From NCBI GenBank assembly GCA_016215105.1, contig JACRLJ010000081.1, positions 44,079-108,078 on the forward strand: 64,000 nucleotides of DNA, given 5' to 3'. The stretch's first letter is position 1; the number at the start of each line of letters is the position of its first letter. Below are positions 8,951-18,251 of the stretch, one piece after another. Position numbers and translations under genes: made by a program. Source of the DNA: Candidatus Hydrogenedentota bacterium (GTDB lineage: Bacteria; Hydrogenedentota; Hydrogenedentia; Hydrogenedentales; SLHB01). The notes beneath the pieces were generated by a model that worked only from the letters and a program-made list of their open reading frames with translations, was not told the origin of the DNA and searched no databases.

Positions 8951-10054
8951 GTGAAACTACCGACAATTGCGATGCTGCTGTGCGTAGCACTGCGGTATCC
9001 CCCTGTAGCAGCCCAAATTCAGCAGCCGGTGGACTCGCCCGAAGCCCGGCAACTCTGTGAGCAGATGGGGCATGCGCTGGGGAAATACGTTGTCGACGGA
9101 TCTAACGAAGAAGGCGTTAAGTGCGATCAACTTATCGACACCATTCTTGCCCGGCAGGATTTGACTTCAGATCACCTGCAGGCGGTCGCCCAAGTAGCGC
9201 GCATGCGCAAGCAGCCGCAGAAGGCGATCTCGGCAATCGAGCGCGCTCTGGCCCAGTATCCGGACGCAAAGTTCCCGATGCTGGCAATGCCTGGCCGTAT
9301 CGTAGGCCAATGCTGGATTGCGTCTATTGCCCGACAAAATGGCGATCTCCAGAGAGCCCGTACGGCGTACGAGGCGGTGATGCAAGATGCCTATACGCGC
9401 GGAGAGGGGGAAGAGAACAGGGGCTTCAGAATTCTTGTCTCCCTACTACAGGCGGACTGCTTTGTGGCGTCGGGTGATGCCGACAAAGCGCGCCAAACGC
9501 TTCGTACAGTGCCGAGCACGCGGAGTCCCTACGCGTCTCCAGTTGAATGGACAGACTTCTACCAGGAGAACCTGGAAAAGGGATCCGAACAGGCGCGACA
9601 GGCGCGTCGGCAAACACCCATCTTGCGGTCACTCAGTTTGCCCATGGCGGAAGCAATTCTCATACAGAACGGCGTTGGCATGGCCCCTATACTACTAACG
9701 TACGGCGATGCGAGTCACGACCACGAAGTCCTCTTGTACGCCGTTAGACAGGCCGCTGGGTCCAAACAGAGCGGAATTGAAGGCGAGGCGGCGCGCTATT
9801 TCCTGGGGATGGAGTATCTGAACAAAACCAATGACTTCGCGAAGGCCAAGGGGTATTTCGAGGCGCTATCTAAGAGTGATTCGTTCTTCGCGCCGGAAGC
9901 CGGCCTAAGATTGCTGGAGTGTACGAAAAAGGAACAGAAAGCCAAGAACGTCGCGGTTGACACGGCCTCGCTGGTCCAGGAACTCAAGGCCCGGTTCCCC
10001 GGCTATGCCCCCGCCATTGATGAAGTCAATAAGGCCCCTGTCCATGAGAGGTAG
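8951..10054 (+). CDS. Secreted helical-repeat (TPR-like) protein of unknown function
   Basis: 367 residues from a GTG start at 8951, chosen for the GGAG eight bases upstream and the signal peptide that follows (VKLPTIAMLLCVALRYPPVAA). The mature protein is almost entirely amphipathic helix pairs with TPR-like residues (for example AISAIERALAQYPDAKFPML near 90 and FAKAKGYFEAL near 300), suggesting a periplasmic scaffold or binding protein. No catalytic motif is seen. The stop is 3 bp from the next gene, so the two are likely one transcript, and the pair is bracketed by the 154-bp repeats. Confidence 0.7.
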   Translation: MKLPTIAMLLCVALRYPPVAAQIQQPVDSPEARQLCEQMGHALGKYVVDGSNEEGVKCDQLIDTILARQDLTSDHLQAVAQVARMRKQPQKAISAIERALAQYPDAKFPMLAMPGRIVGQCWIASIARQNGDLQRARTAYEAVMQDAYTRGEGEENRGFRILVSLLQADCFVASGDADKARQTLRTVPSTRSPYASPVEWTDFYQENLEKGSEQARQARRQTPILRSLSLPMAEAILIQNGVGMAPILLTYGDASHDHEVLLYAVRQAAGSKQSGIEGEAARYFLGMEYLNKTNDFAKAKGYFEALSKSDSFFAPEAGLRLLECTKKEQKAKNVAVDTASLVQELKARFPGYAPAIDEVNKAPVHER

Positions 10055-10057
10055 GAG

Positions 10058-10402
10058 ATGCATCGCCGGACAAACTGCGACGAACGCGGCGCCGTGAAGA
10101 TGTTGGCGTTTTGGGCGTTCGGAGTCGCATTGGCCGGCGGTGTTCTATCGTGTTTGCCTGTGATGGCGCTTGGCGGCGTCCTTATCAGGTTGCTGGGCGA
10201 CAAAACCAATATCTTGACGTTTCTTCTTCCGGCGCTGCCGCCCATTGCGCTCAGCCCGTTCGTCGCGAAAGCGTGGAGGGAATGGGACTTCTCCGTCAGA
10301 AGAGCGATGGTGGTGCAATTCATCGTAGTCTGGTACATCGGCCACTGGCTGCCGCTTCTGCTTCTGATCGCGTGCATACTCATATTCGGCTGGAAAATGT
10401 GA
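10058..10402 (+). CDS. Small integral membrane protein
   Basis: 114 residues with about three transmembrane helices: residues 15-45 (MLAFWAFGVALAGGVL onward), 50-70 (ILTFLLPALPPIALSP) and 85-112 (VQFIVVWYIGHWLPLLLLI). No recognisable family. It begins 3 bp after the helical-repeat gene, so translational coupling is likely. A GTG or ATG about 12 codons later (VKMLAFW) is an alternative start, since the GGAG before 10058 sits very close to the ATG. Confidence 0.6.
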   Translation: MHRRTNCDERGAVKMLAFWAFGVALAGGVLSCLPVMALGGVLIRLLGDKTNILTFLLPALPPIALSPFVAKAWREWDFSVRRAMVVQFIVVWYIGHWLPLLLLIACILIFGWKM

Positions 10403-10465
10403 CGTAGCGCCGCGGGCGAGGTCTCCGTTTCCGACACGATACGCCAGGTCTTTCCGGCTAAAGAC

Positions 10466-10619
10466 GCGTTCGCCCGAGTGCTGCCGCTCTTGCCAAGAGC
10501 GGCATGTTCGCCCCACGTCCACAACCCATCCATCGCCAGTTTCGCTGAAGGCGAAGAATGCCGCAATAGACCAGCGGTGCGCGCGGGTAGGGCGGTTCTG
10601 CCAAAACCGCCGTCCGTCG
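10466..10619. repeat. 154-bp dispersed repeat, copy 2
   Basis: Collinear with 8695-8848 at a constant offset of 1771. Includes GCCGCTCTT-GCC-AAGAGCGGC and GGCGGTT/AACCGCC at 10591-10611. Differences from copy 1 are scattered substitutions only. Confidence 0.85.
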
Positions 10620-10700
10620 TGCAGGCGGCCTCCCCTGGCTAATCTTCCCACGCCTTCCAGTTATCCGAAAAAGACCCGCAACTATCGGCTACCAGAAGTT

Positions 10701-10905
10701 CATTGCGCGATCACCGTACGGCTTGATACCATGGTAGCTATTCACACCCCAGGATTTTGACCAGAATACACGGAACTCGACGCGGTGTGGCCGGAAAGCG
10801 TATGCGCGTTGACTGGTACCTGCGTCCGGAATTGTCGAGTCGCTCAGTTCGACGGACAGAGCGTGAAAGCAGGTAACGTCGGCCTCGCGTGGTCGCGGAA
10901 AATCG
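10701..10905 (+). pseudogene. Decayed copy of the upstream region and start of the YchF-like gene
   Basis: Aligns to 30272-30475. From the left edge to the start codon both copies span exactly 162 bases (10701-10862 and 30272-30433), with most positions identical, for example GGCTTGATACCATGGT and GCGTATGCGCGTTGACTGGT. The ATG of the intact gene is GTG here (10863), followed by K-A-G-N-V-G-L-A instead of K-V-G-I-I-G-F-A. The P-loop Gly-Lys-Thr is lost and similarity fades after about 45 bases. No open product remains. It reads as an old duplication remnant. Confidence 0.7.
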
Positions 10906-11034
10906 ACGGAGCAATCCTTGATTGTCCCGAAAGCACTGGTATCGAGAGATACCACAATTTAGCGCAACGGAATTCATTTGTCCCTCGAGCGTCCTTGGGT
11001 TAGTGTGAATCCGAATCCCTCATTGATCAATTAT

Positions 11035-11050
11035 TGGACATAAATGTCCA
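11035..11050. promoter_or_regulatory. Candidate Rrf2 operator (TGGACAT-AA-ATGTCCA)
   Basis: Perfect 7-bp palindrome 17 bp upstream of the Rrf2-family start codon. It shares the frame TGGA-N8-TCCA with the palindrome upstream of the nar operon (11573-11598). Binding by the adjacent regulator is inferred from position and sequence sharing. Confidence 0.6.
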
Positions 11051-11066
11051 CTGCTTCCGGGAGGAT

Positions 11067-11540
11067 ATGGCTGTGTTCAAACTGTATTCCAAGGGGTGCG
11101 AGTACGCCCTTCGCGCTCTCACGTGTGCGGCGGTACTGAACGAGAACGGACGCTTCCAGGCGAAGGATGTGTGTGCGGAAGCGGGTATACCGGAATCCTT
11201 TTCCCGGAAGACATTTCAGGCGCTGGCTCAGGCAGGATTCCTCAAGGCGCTTCGCGGCCCTGGCGGTGGATACATGCTGATGCGTCCGATGGACAAGATT
11301 ACACTGCTCGACGTGATCCACGCGGTCGAAGGGGACGACACGTTCGATAATTGTGTTTTGGGGCTTCCGATGTGCGGTTCCAAACAGCCCTGCCCTCTTC
11401 ACATCACCTGGAAATCCGTAAAGACCGAACTCTTAACGCAGTTGAAGCAGCAAACTCTCCAGGATTTGGCGGACCTCGCGCCCCGGCCCAAAGGCCCACG
11501 CCGCAAGGGTTCGCCCCGGCCTCCGCAAAAACGCCAGTAG
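11067..11540 (+). CDS. Rrf2-family Fe-S transcriptional regulator
   Basis: 157 residues. The N-terminal winged-helix DNA-binding domain is visible: YSKGCEYALRAL at 8-19, a recognition helix near 43-60 and the wing LRGPGGGYML at 62-71. Three cysteines (96, 103, 109) in the order C-x6-C-x5-C are as expected for cluster ligands in IscR/NsrR-type regulators; NsrR of E. coli has C-x4-C-x5-C. ATG 11067 follows GGGAGGAT. It sits immediately upstream of the nitrate respiration operon. NO- or iron-sulphur-responsive control of the nar genes is the likely role (inference). The C-terminal tail is basic and proline-rich. Confidence 0.85.
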   Translation: MAVFKLYSKGCEYALRALTCAAVLNENGRFQAKDVCAEAGIPESFSRKTFQALAQAGFLKALRGPGGGYMLMRPMDKITLLDVIHAVEGDDTFDNCVLGLPMCGSKQPCPLHITWKSVKTELLTQLKQQTLQDLADLAPRPKGPRRKGSPRPPQKRQ

Positions 11541-11543
11541 GAC

Positions 11544-11557
11544 ACCTCTTAAGAGGT
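11544..11557. promoter_or_regulatory. Palindrome ACCTCTTAAGAGGT
   Basis: Perfect 14-bp palindrome just after the Rrf2 stop and next to a -35-like hexamer. It could be a second regulator site. Its short length and the absence of a T-run argue against a terminator. Confidence 0.4.
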
Positions 11558-11585
11558 TGACAACGCCGCCGTAATTGTGGATGAT
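11557..11585 (+). promoter_or_regulatory. Candidate promoter of the nar operon
   Basis: TTGACA (11557-11562) and GATGAT (11580-11585) are separated by 17 bp. The -10 element is poor (4 of 6), so this is a guess; it would be overlapped by the operator at 11573-11598, which is what a repressor-controlled promoter would look like. Confidence 0.35.
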
Positions 11586-11598
11586 TATATCCACAATT
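11573..11598. promoter_or_regulatory. Candidate operator upstream of the nar operon
   Basis: AATTGTGGAT and ATCCACAATT (10-bp arms) flank GATTAT. The core TGGA-N8-TCCA matches the palindrome before the Rrf2 gene. A single TGGACA half-site follows at 11601. It lies about 73 bp before the start of the first cytochrome gene. A CRP/FNR-family site is an alternative reading. Confidence 0.6.
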
Positions 11599-11670
11599 AG
11601 TGGACAGAAACGCACTCGTTGTGAAACAAAAGTATTCCCGATCGTTGGCGTGGGAACTGGGAGAAGCGAC

Positions 11671-12561
11671 GTGAGTAGGCGCTGGGTATCGTCAGCCGCA
11701 CTTATCAGGGGCGCTCTTGTATCTCTGATGGGGCTTACTGGGACGGCATGGGCACTGGAAGCGCCGGCCCCACCAGCGCCCAAGGAGGCGTCCGCGCCTG
11801 CGGCGGCCGTAGCAGACACTACCGCCAAACCGGCGCCCGCGCCCCCGGGCGCGGATCAGGCCGCGTCGGACAGCGCCGCAGCGGGATTCATGATGAAGTG
11901 CGCGGCATGCCACACCGTGGGCCGGGGGCCTTTGGTTGGACCCGACCTGAAAACTGCCTGTGGATGGCCCTCCAAGGACCTGTCCGCCGCCATAAAACGG
12001 ATGGAAAAAAACGTGGGACCTCTTAAGGACGAGGAAACTGCGTCGCTTGTTGAACTCCTTCACGCGCCCGAACTGCAAACTCGCCTGACCGCCGAACTGC
12101 AGCGAATGGCGTTGCGCCAGACCGTGAAGATGGAGCCTGCTTCGGCTGCGAAGGGCAAGAACTTGTTCGAAGGGAGCGACCCATTGACCAACGGCGGTGT
12201 GGCGTGCATGGCGTGCCACCGCGCGAACGGTATGGGCGGAACGCTCGCAAAAGATCTCACGGGCATCTTCGCGTTGCGCGGCCAGGCGGCGCTGCAATCC
12301 GCCTGCGAAAACACAAGCTTTCCGGTGATGAAGGCAGCCTTTCGCCAGCACCCCGTCACCAAGCAGGAGGCCTTTCATCTGGTGAAGTATTTCGAGTCGC
12401 TTCAACAAGTGGAATCGGCGCGTTCTGACCCGGCCGTTGCCGGTATTGGCATGGGGGGCGCCGCGCTGGCGTTCGGCCTGATCGGATTGGCCTACCGCGG
12501 CCGTAATCGCGGGATACGCGCGCGGCTGATGGCGAAATCGCTTAGGAGAAACGGCTCATGA
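11671..12561 (+). CDS. Membrane-anchored dihaem cytochrome c
   Basis: 296 residues from GTG 11671 (GGGAGAA upstream). A signal peptide ([19 protein letters not shown]) is followed by a proline/alanine-rich linker to about residue 66. Two haem-binding sites, CAACH (77-81) and CMACH (179-183), lie in two class I cytochrome c domains. A C-terminal helix (256-275) anchors it, with a short basic tail on the cytoplasmic side. The stop overlaps the narG start (ATGA). In place and form it resembles the cytochrome c that starts nar operons in Thermus. It could carry electrons between the Rieske/cytochrome b module and periplasmic acceptors. Confidence 0.85.
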   Translation: MSRRWVSSAALIRGALVSLMGLTGTAWALEAPAPPAPKEASAPAAAVADTTAKPAPAPPGADQAASDSAAAGFMMKCAACHTVGRGPLVGPDLKTACGWPSKDLSAAIKRMEKNVGPLKDEETASLVELLHAPELQTRLTAELQRMALRQTVKMEPASAAKGKNLFEGSDPLTNGGVACMACHRANGMGGTLAKDLTGIFALRGQAALQSACENTSFPVMKAAFRQHPVTKQEAFHLVKYFESLQQVESARSDPAVAGIGMGGAALAFGLIGLAYRGRNRGIRARLMAKSLRRNGS

Positions 12562-15500
12562 CGTGGATTAAGGACATCTTCTCACCGGATCAACGGAGCT
12601 GGGAGGAGTTCTATCGCAATCGCTGGGCATACGACAAGGTGGTGCGCAGCACACACGGCGTCAATTGCACCGGCTCGTGCAGTTGGAACATCTACGTCAA
12701 GCAAGGCATCGTGACCTGGGAGATGCAGGCGCTCGACTATCCGATCATTGACAAAGAGATTCCCCCCTATGAGCCACGCGGCTGCCAACGGGGGATCTCC
12801 TATTCCTGGTACATCTACAGCCCACTACGGGTGAAGTATCCGTACGTTCGCGGGGCCTTGCTTGATCTGTGGCGGACGGCCAAACAGCAGCACCCCAACG
12901 ACCCGGTTGCGGCCTGGCGCTCGATCGTCACCAACCCCGAATCGCGGGCGCGGTTCCACCAGGCGCGCGGCAAAGGCGGATTACGGCGCGCGTCGTGGGA
13001 TGAGGCCAACGAAATCATCGCGGCCGCGAACATCTACACGGTGCAGGACCATGGTCCGGACCGTATCGTCGGTTTTTCGCCTATCCCCGCCATGTCCATG
13101 GTGAGTTACGCCAGTGGCGCCCGCTTCCTGCAATTGATGGGCGGGGTATGCCTTTCCTTTTACGACTGGTATTGCGACCTGCCGCCGGCCTCGCCCGAGA
13201 TCTGGGGTGAACAAACCGACGTGGCGGAGAGCGCGGACTGGTTTAAGTCGAAGTTTATCGCGACGGTCGGCTCCAATGTCTTGATGACCCGTACGCCCGA
13301 CGCGCACTTTCTGGTTGAAGTGCGCCACCGCGGCGCCAAGGTGGTGGTGTTCTCGCCCGACTTTAGCCAGACCTCCAAGGTCGCCGACGAGTGGATTCCC
13401 ATTCACCAGGGGCAGGACGGCGCCTTCTGGATGGCGGTGGTCCACGTCATTCTGAAGGAGTTTTATCTCGACCATGAGACGCCCTACTTCACCAAGTACA
13501 TGAAGAAGTACACCGACTCGGCCTTCTTGGTTACCCTTGAGGAGGGAGCGGACGGCCATTTCCGCGCGGGTAAGCTTCTGCGCGCGGCGCAAGTCGAGGC
13601 CTCCAAGCACGTCGAAAACTCCGAATGGAAGTTCTTCGCGTTTGACGAAGCGAGCGGCGACTTGAAGATGCCGCAGGGTACCGTCGGCCACCGTTGGCAA
13701 AAGCAAAAGGGCAACTGGAATCTCAAGCTCGAGGACGAATTGAGCGGCCAGGATTTCGATCCGGCGCTATTGCTAAACCAGCGCGCCGAAAAGACCCTCG
13801 CCATTGAAGTGTCGGATTTTTCCGAAGGCGCCAACGACACGGTGCTGCTGCGCGGTGTGCCGGCGCGCCGGGTACAGACCGTTGACGGCCCGGTGTGGGT
13901 CACGACCGCGTTTGAATTGATGCTGGCGCAGTACGGGGTGAATCGCGGTTTCGACGGCGAATGGCCCAAGAGCTACGACGATGACGCGGCGCCATTCACC
14001 CCGGCGTGGCAGGAGAAGTTCACCGGCATCAGCGCGTCGGTGGTAGTCAATTTTGCGCGGCAATGGGCGACAACGGCGGAAAAGACTGAAGGCAAGTGCT
14101 CGATCATCATCGGGGCCGGCGCCAACCACTGGTACCACAACAATCTGATTTATCGCGCGTGTATCAACGCGCTGATGGTGTGCGGGTGCGTCGGCAAGAA
14201 CGGAGGGGGCTGGAACCATTACGTGGGGCAGGAGAAGCTAGCTCCGCAGGCGTCTTGGGCGCCGATCGCGTTTGGCACGGACTGGGCGGGTCCGCCGCGC
14301 CTGCAGAATACACCATCGTTCCATTACGTCCACTCCGATCAGTGGCGGTATGACCGTCCGTTCGATGAGGTCTGTCCGGTCGCGAACGCGGAACACCGCA
14401 TGGCGCACGGACACACCATTGACAAGCAAATCCTGGCGGTGCGCAGCGGCTGGCTGCCGTGTTTCCCGCAGTTCAACAAGAGCAGTTTTGAGGTGGTCAA
14501 GGATGCCCAGGCAAAGGGCGCCAAGACTTCTGAAGAAGTGATTGCGCACACCGTCGACCAGTTGAAGAGCCGGGATCTGAGATTTGCCATGGAAGACCCG
14601 GATGCGCCGGAGTGTTTTCCCCGTGTGTGGTACATCTGGCGCGGTAACGCGATCCAGGCTTCGGCCAAGGGCCATGAGTACTTCCTGAAGCACTACTTAG
14701 GCACGCACAACAACTTGATTGCCCAAGAGGACGCTAAGGGTACGACCGAAGAAGTGACTTGGCACGACAAGGTCGAGTTGGGCAAGATGGACCTGATCGT
14801 GGACCTCAATTTCCGCATGGACACGTCGGCCTTGTACTCGGATATTGTGCTGCCGGCGGCGACGTACTACGAGAAGAACGATCTCAACACCACGGACATG
14901 CACTCCTTCATTCACCCCTTGCAAGCCGCTGTCCCGCCGTGTTGGGAGTCCCGTAGCGACTGGCAGATCTTCCGTGAGATCGCGAAGCAGACCAGTGAAC
15001 TGGCGAAGCGCTACCTCCCGCAGCCGATGAAAGATATCGTGCTGACTCCATTGATGCACGATACGGAGGCGGAGATTGCGCAGCCGGACATTCGGGACTG
15101 GAGCAAAGGCGAGTGCGAGGCCATGCCGGGCAAGACGATGCCGAACATGAGTGTTGTCGAGCGCGACTACACGACCGTGTACCAGCGGTTCATTTCGCTG
15201 GGGCCCAATTTCCGCAAAGGGTTGGGCGTCCACGGGACGACGTACGAGGTCGCCGACCTGTACGACGCCTATGGTCAGACCCACCCCACGGAGCGGTGGA
15301 ACAACGCGGTATACCCGTCGCTGAAAGAAGACCGCTCCGTATGCGACGTCATACTGCATTTTGCAGCGGAGACCAACGGGGAACTGGCCTACCGGGCGTT
15401 TGAAGCAGAGTCGCACAAGACTGGAATCGATCACACCCACCTGGCGGCGGACACCCGTGCGATCCGCATGACCTTTGACGACCTGACCCACGAGCCGCGG

Positions 15501-16187
15501 CGGCTGTTGACGACGCCCTATTGGACCGGCGTCACCAACGGCGCCCGGACCTATTCCGCCTATTGCCAAAACGTCGAAGAACTCATTCCCTGGCGTACCC
15601 TCACCGGCCGGCAGCACTTTTACTTTGACCACGAGGCCTACCGGGCCTTTGGCGAGCACCTGCCGACCTTCAAGCCGCGCGCGGACGTGTATGCCACCCG
15701 CGATTTAGTGCATACGGGCGTGGACCAAGGCGGAGTGACACTCAACTACATCACGCCGCACGGCAAATGGCACATTCACTCCACCTTTGGCGATAACCTG
15801 CGCATGGAATTGCTCTCGCGCGGTATCGAACCGATCTGGATGAACGACAAGGACGCCGGCCGCATCGGCATTCGCGACAATGACTGGGTCGAGGTGATCA
15901 ATGACCACGGCGTCGTGGTGACGCGGGCCTGCGTGAGCGCCCGGGTGCCCCGCGGCATGTGCATGATTTATCACGCCACCGAACGCACCGTGGGAACGCC
16001 CAAATCGAAAACGCGCGGCAATCGCCGCGCCGGCGCGCACAATAGTCTGACGCGCGCCCGCCTCAAGCCCTTATTCATGATAGGCGGCTACGGTCAGTTT
16101 ACCTACGCCTTTAATTATTGGGGCCCCCAGGGCGTCAACCGCGACACCTTTGTCGTGGTGAAACGCGTGGAGAAGCCGTCGTGGTAA
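12558..16187 (+). CDS. narG: Respiratory nitrate reductase, alpha subunit (Mo-bisMGD)
   Basis: 1209 residues, close to E. coli NarG. It reduces nitrate to nitrite at a molybdenum-bisMGD centre. The FS0 cluster ligands are His33, Cys37, Cys41 and Cys76, with the same spacing as in E. coli (His49, Cys53, Cys57, Cys92). The molybdenum aspartate region [12 protein letters not shown] is present. There is no Tat signal, so the enzyme is expected on the cytoplasmic side; this separates it from periplasmic nitrite oxidoreductases and haloarchaeal-type pNar. The start overlaps the cytochrome gene by 4 bp, and narH follows 22 bp after the stop. Confidence 0.95.
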   Translation: MTWIKDIFSPDQRSWEEFYRNRWAYDKVVRSTHGVNCTGSCSWNIYVKQGIVTWEMQALDYPIIDKEIPPYEPRGCQRGISYSWYIYSPLRVKYPYVRGALLDLWRTAKQQHPNDPVAAWRSIVTNPESRARFHQARGKGGLRRASWDEANEIIAAANIYTVQDHGPDRIVGFSPIPAMSMVSYASGARFLQLMGGVCLSFYDWYCDLPPASPEIWGEQTDVAESADWFKSKFIATVGSNVLMTRTPDAHFLVEVRHRGAKVVVFSPDFSQTSKVADEWIPIHQGQDGAFWMAVVHVILKEFYLDHETPYFTKYMKKYTDSAFLVTLEEGADGHFRAGKLLRAAQVEASKHVENSEWKFFAFDEASGDLKMPQGTVGHRWQKQKGNWNLKLEDELSGQDFDPALLLNQRAEKTLAIEVSDFSEGANDTVLLRGVPARRVQTVDGPVWVTTAFELMLAQYGVNRGFDGEWPKSYDDDAAPFTPAWQEKFTGISASVVVNFARQWATTAEKTEGKCSIIIGAGANHWYHNNLIYRACINALMVCGCVGKNGGGWNHYVGQEKLAPQASWAPIAFGTDWAGPPRLQNTPSFHYVHSDQWRYDRPFDEVCPVANAEHRMAHGHTIDKQILAVRSGWLPCFPQFNKSSFEVVKDAQAKGAKTSEEVIAHTVDQLKSRDLRFAMEDPDAPECFPRVWYIWRGNAIQASAKGHEYFLKHYLGTHNNLIAQEDAKGTTEEVTWHDKVELGKMDLIVDLNFRMDTSALYSDIVLPAATYYEKNDLNTTDMHSFIHPLQAAVPPCWESRSDWQIFREIAKQTSELAKRYLPQPMKDIVLTPLMHDTEAEIAQPDIRDWSKGECEAMPGKTMPNMSVVERDYTTVYQRFISLGPNFRKGLGVHGTTYEVADLYDAYGQTHPTERWNNAVYPSLKEDRSVCDVILHFAAETNGELAYRAFEAESHKTGIDHTHLAADTRAIRMTFDDLTHEPRRLLTTPYWTGVTNGARTYSAYCQNVEELIPWRTLTGRQHFYFDHEAYRAFGEHLPTFKPRADVYATRDLVHTGVDQGGVTLNYITPHGKWHIHSTFGDNLRMELLSRGIEPIWMNDKDAGRIGIRDNDWVEVINDHGVVVTRACVSARVPRGMCMIYHATERTVGTPKSKTRGNRRAGAHNSLTRARLKPLFMIGGYGQFTYAFNYWGPQGVNRDTFVVVKRVEKPSW

Positions 16188-16209
16188 CACGCTACTACCG
16201 GAGCTAGCA

Positions 16210-17703
16210 ATGGACGTTCGCGCACATGTCGCCATGGTCTTCCACCTGGACAAATGTATCGGATGCCACACGTGCAGTATCGCCTGCAAGAACGTGTGGA
16301 CGGATCGCCCCGGCGCCGAGTACATGTGGTGGAATAATGTCGAAACCAAACCCGGCACGGGCTATCCGACGCAGTGGGAAGACCAGACCAATTATCAGGG
16401 CGGCTGGAAAGTCACCGACCAGCGTGAACTGGTTTTGCGCGGACAGAACCGTCGAAACACCGTTCTCAAGTTGTTCTACAATCCCAACCAGCCCGGCTTG
16501 GACGACTACTACGAGCCGTGGACCTATCGCTACGAAGACCTCTTCAATGCGCCGGAAGGCGATGACCAGCCGACGGCGATCCCGATCTCGCAGATCACCG
16601 GCGAGCCGATTGATATCGAGGCCGGCCCGAATTGGGACGACGACCTGTCCGGGTCGCCGGTCTACGCGGAAAACGACCCCAATTTGAGCCGGCTGACCGA
16701 GGATGAGCGCAACGCGCTTTTCGAGGTCGAACGCCTGACGATGATGTATCTGCCGCGCATCTGCAACCATTGCGTGAATCCCAGTTGCGTCGCAGCCTGT
16801 CCGTCCGGCGCGATCTACAAACGCGGCGAAGACGGCATCGTCTTGATCAATCAGGAAGTGTGCCGCGGCTGGCGCGCCTGCGTGTCCGCGTGCCCGTACA
16901 AGAAGATCTATTACAACTGGCAGACAGGCAAGTCGGAAAAATGCATTCTGTGCTATCCGCGCCTCGAAACTGGCCAAGCCCCTGCCTGCTTTCACTCGTG
17001 TGTGGGACGTATCCGCTATATGGGCGTTCTGTTTTACGATGCGGACCGGCTGGAAGACGCCATGAAGGCTCCCGAAGAGTCTCTCGTTGAATCACACCGA
17101 AGCGTCCTGCTCGATCCCAACGATCCCGCCGTGATCGCCGGGGCCAAGGCCAACGGCATCAGCCCGGAGTTTATCGAGTCCGCGCAGAAATCGCCGATCT
17201 GGAAATACGTGATGGAATGGCAGGTGGCGCTTCCGCTTCACGCCGAATTCCGCACGATGCCGATGCTCTATTACGTTCCGCCGCTATTGCCCGTGATGGG
17301 CCGTTCCGGCGACGGCATTTACGCGCACGATACCGAAGAGTTCTTTGGACACCTGCAAAAGGCGCGGTTGCCCATTAAGTATCTTGCCTCCTTGTTTGGC
17401 GCCGGCAATACGGAGGTGGTGGAAGCCGCGATGAAGCGCCTGATGGCCGTGCGCTACTTCAAACGGGCCGAGGGTGTGGGCGACGTGGACGAAGACAAGG
17501 TCAAGCGGGTTCTGCGCGAGGCCCAACTCACCGCCGAACAGGCCGAGGCCATCTACCGGCTAACGTCGCTTTGCACCGTGCATGACCGGTACGTGATGCC
17601 GCCGATTCAGCGTGAAGAGGCCATGACCGAATCCTGCAGCGCGGAAATGTGCAAAGGCCAGTGCGGACTGGGCACGACGACGCCGCCGCAACGGGGAGCA
17701 TGA
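16210..17703 (+). CDS. narH: Respiratory nitrate reductase, beta subunit (Fe-S)
   Basis: 497 residues. It carries electrons through four iron-sulphur clusters from NarI to NarG. Cys16, 19, 22 and 26 (CIGCHTCSIAC), Cys185, 188, 193 and 197, Cys218, 224 and 228, and Cys245, 248, 260 and 264 are visible. Trp221 occupies one Cys position in the third motif (CRGWRAC), as in E. coli NarH, which indicates one [3Fe-4S] and three [4Fe-4S] clusters. The stop overlaps the narJ start by 4 bp. No membrane helix; it is expected on the cytoplasmic face with NarG. Confidence 0.95.
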   Translation: MDVRAHVAMVFHLDKCIGCHTCSIACKNVWTDRPGAEYMWWNNVETKPGTGYPTQWEDQTNYQGGWKVTDQRELVLRGQNRRNTVLKLFYNPNQPGLDDYYEPWTYRYEDLFNAPEGDDQPTAIPISQITGEPIDIEAGPNWDDDLSGSPVYAENDPNLSRLTEDERNALFEVERLTMMYLPRICNHCVNPSCVAACPSGAIYKRGEDGIVLINQEVCRGWRACVSACPYKKIYYNWQTGKSEKCILCYPRLETGQAPACFHSCVGRIRYMGVLFYDADRLEDAMKAPEESLVESHRSVLLDPNDPAVIAGAKANGISPEFIESAQKSPIWKYVMEWQVALPLHAEFRTMPMLYYVPPLLPVMGRSGDGIYAHDTEEFFGHLQKARLPIKYLASLFGAGNTEVVEAAMKRLMAVRYFKRAEGVGDVDEDKVKRVLREAQLTAEQAEAIYRLTSLCTVHDRYVMPPIQREEAMTESCSAEMCKGQCGLGTTTPPQRGA

Positions 17704-18251
17704 CCGTGACTGCGACTCTTATTGAGCGTTCACTGTTTGCCGCGGTGGGAGTACTGCTCGAATATCCCCGCGCTGGCTATTTCGCACACGTCGCCGCTAC
17801 ACACGACGCGATGGTGGAAAGCTGCCCAGACGCGGCGCTCGGTCTTTCGGAGTTCTTGGACGCCGTCGATGGAAAAGACCTGTCCGAACTCGAAGATCTC
17901 TACGCGCGCACGTTTGATTTTGCGCCGCTGTGTAATGCCTACGTCAGTGTGCACCTTTTCGGCGACGAAAGTTTCAAGAGATCCCAATTGATGTCTGGCC
18001 TGGTAGAGGCCTACCAGCGGGCGGGGTTCGACCCCGGCGCCGAATTGCCCGATCACTTGGCCGTAATTTTGCGCTTCGCGCCCCAGTTGTCCGGCGCGGA
18101 ATGGGACGATATGGTCACTTGCTGCCTGCGCTCGGCCGTTACAAAAATGATCGAGCCGCTCGAACGCGCGGCGAATCCTTACCACCATGCGCTCCGCGCG
18201 CTGCTCCGGATGCTCGACGCCGATTATCCCCAGGAGGCAAATCATGTTTGA
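17700..18251 (+). CDS. narJ: Nitrate reductase assembly chaperone
   Basis: 183 residues, a usual length for the NarJ/TorD family. These chaperones bind apo-NarG and assist insertion of the molybdenum cofactor. The all-helical composition, the acidic stretch near residues 58-66 and the motif LYARTFDF (near 67), are typical of NarJ. ATG 17700 overlaps the narH stop. The last 8 bp overlap the start of the NarI-Rieske gene, which has its own AGGAGG inside narJ. Cytoplasmic. Confidence 0.88.
   Translation: MTVTATLIERSLFAAVGVLLEYPRAGYFAHVAATHDAMVESCPDAALGLSEFLDAVDGKDLSELEDLYARTFDFAPLCNAYVSVHLFGDESFKRSQLMSGLVEAYQRAGFDPGAELPDHLAVILRFAPQLSGAEWDDMVTCCLRSAVTKMIEPLERAANPYHHALRALLRMLDADYPQEANHV

Larger units (their letters stand above)
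10403..11034. other. Intergenic region with repeat copy 2 and a decayed gene fragment
   Basis: Contains the second 154-bp repeat (10466-10619) and a degenerate copy of the promoter and 5' end of the YchF-like gene (10701-10905). Nothing else is recognisable apart from these two elements; the 11035-11050 operator lies immediately after. Confidence 0.65.

Noticed and set aside
12558..17703. Periplasmic nitrite oxidoreductase (Nxr) instead of nitrate reductase
   Set aside because: NarG has no Tat signal, narJ and narI-type subunits follow and narK genes are present, all indicating a cytoplasm-facing nitrate reductase.
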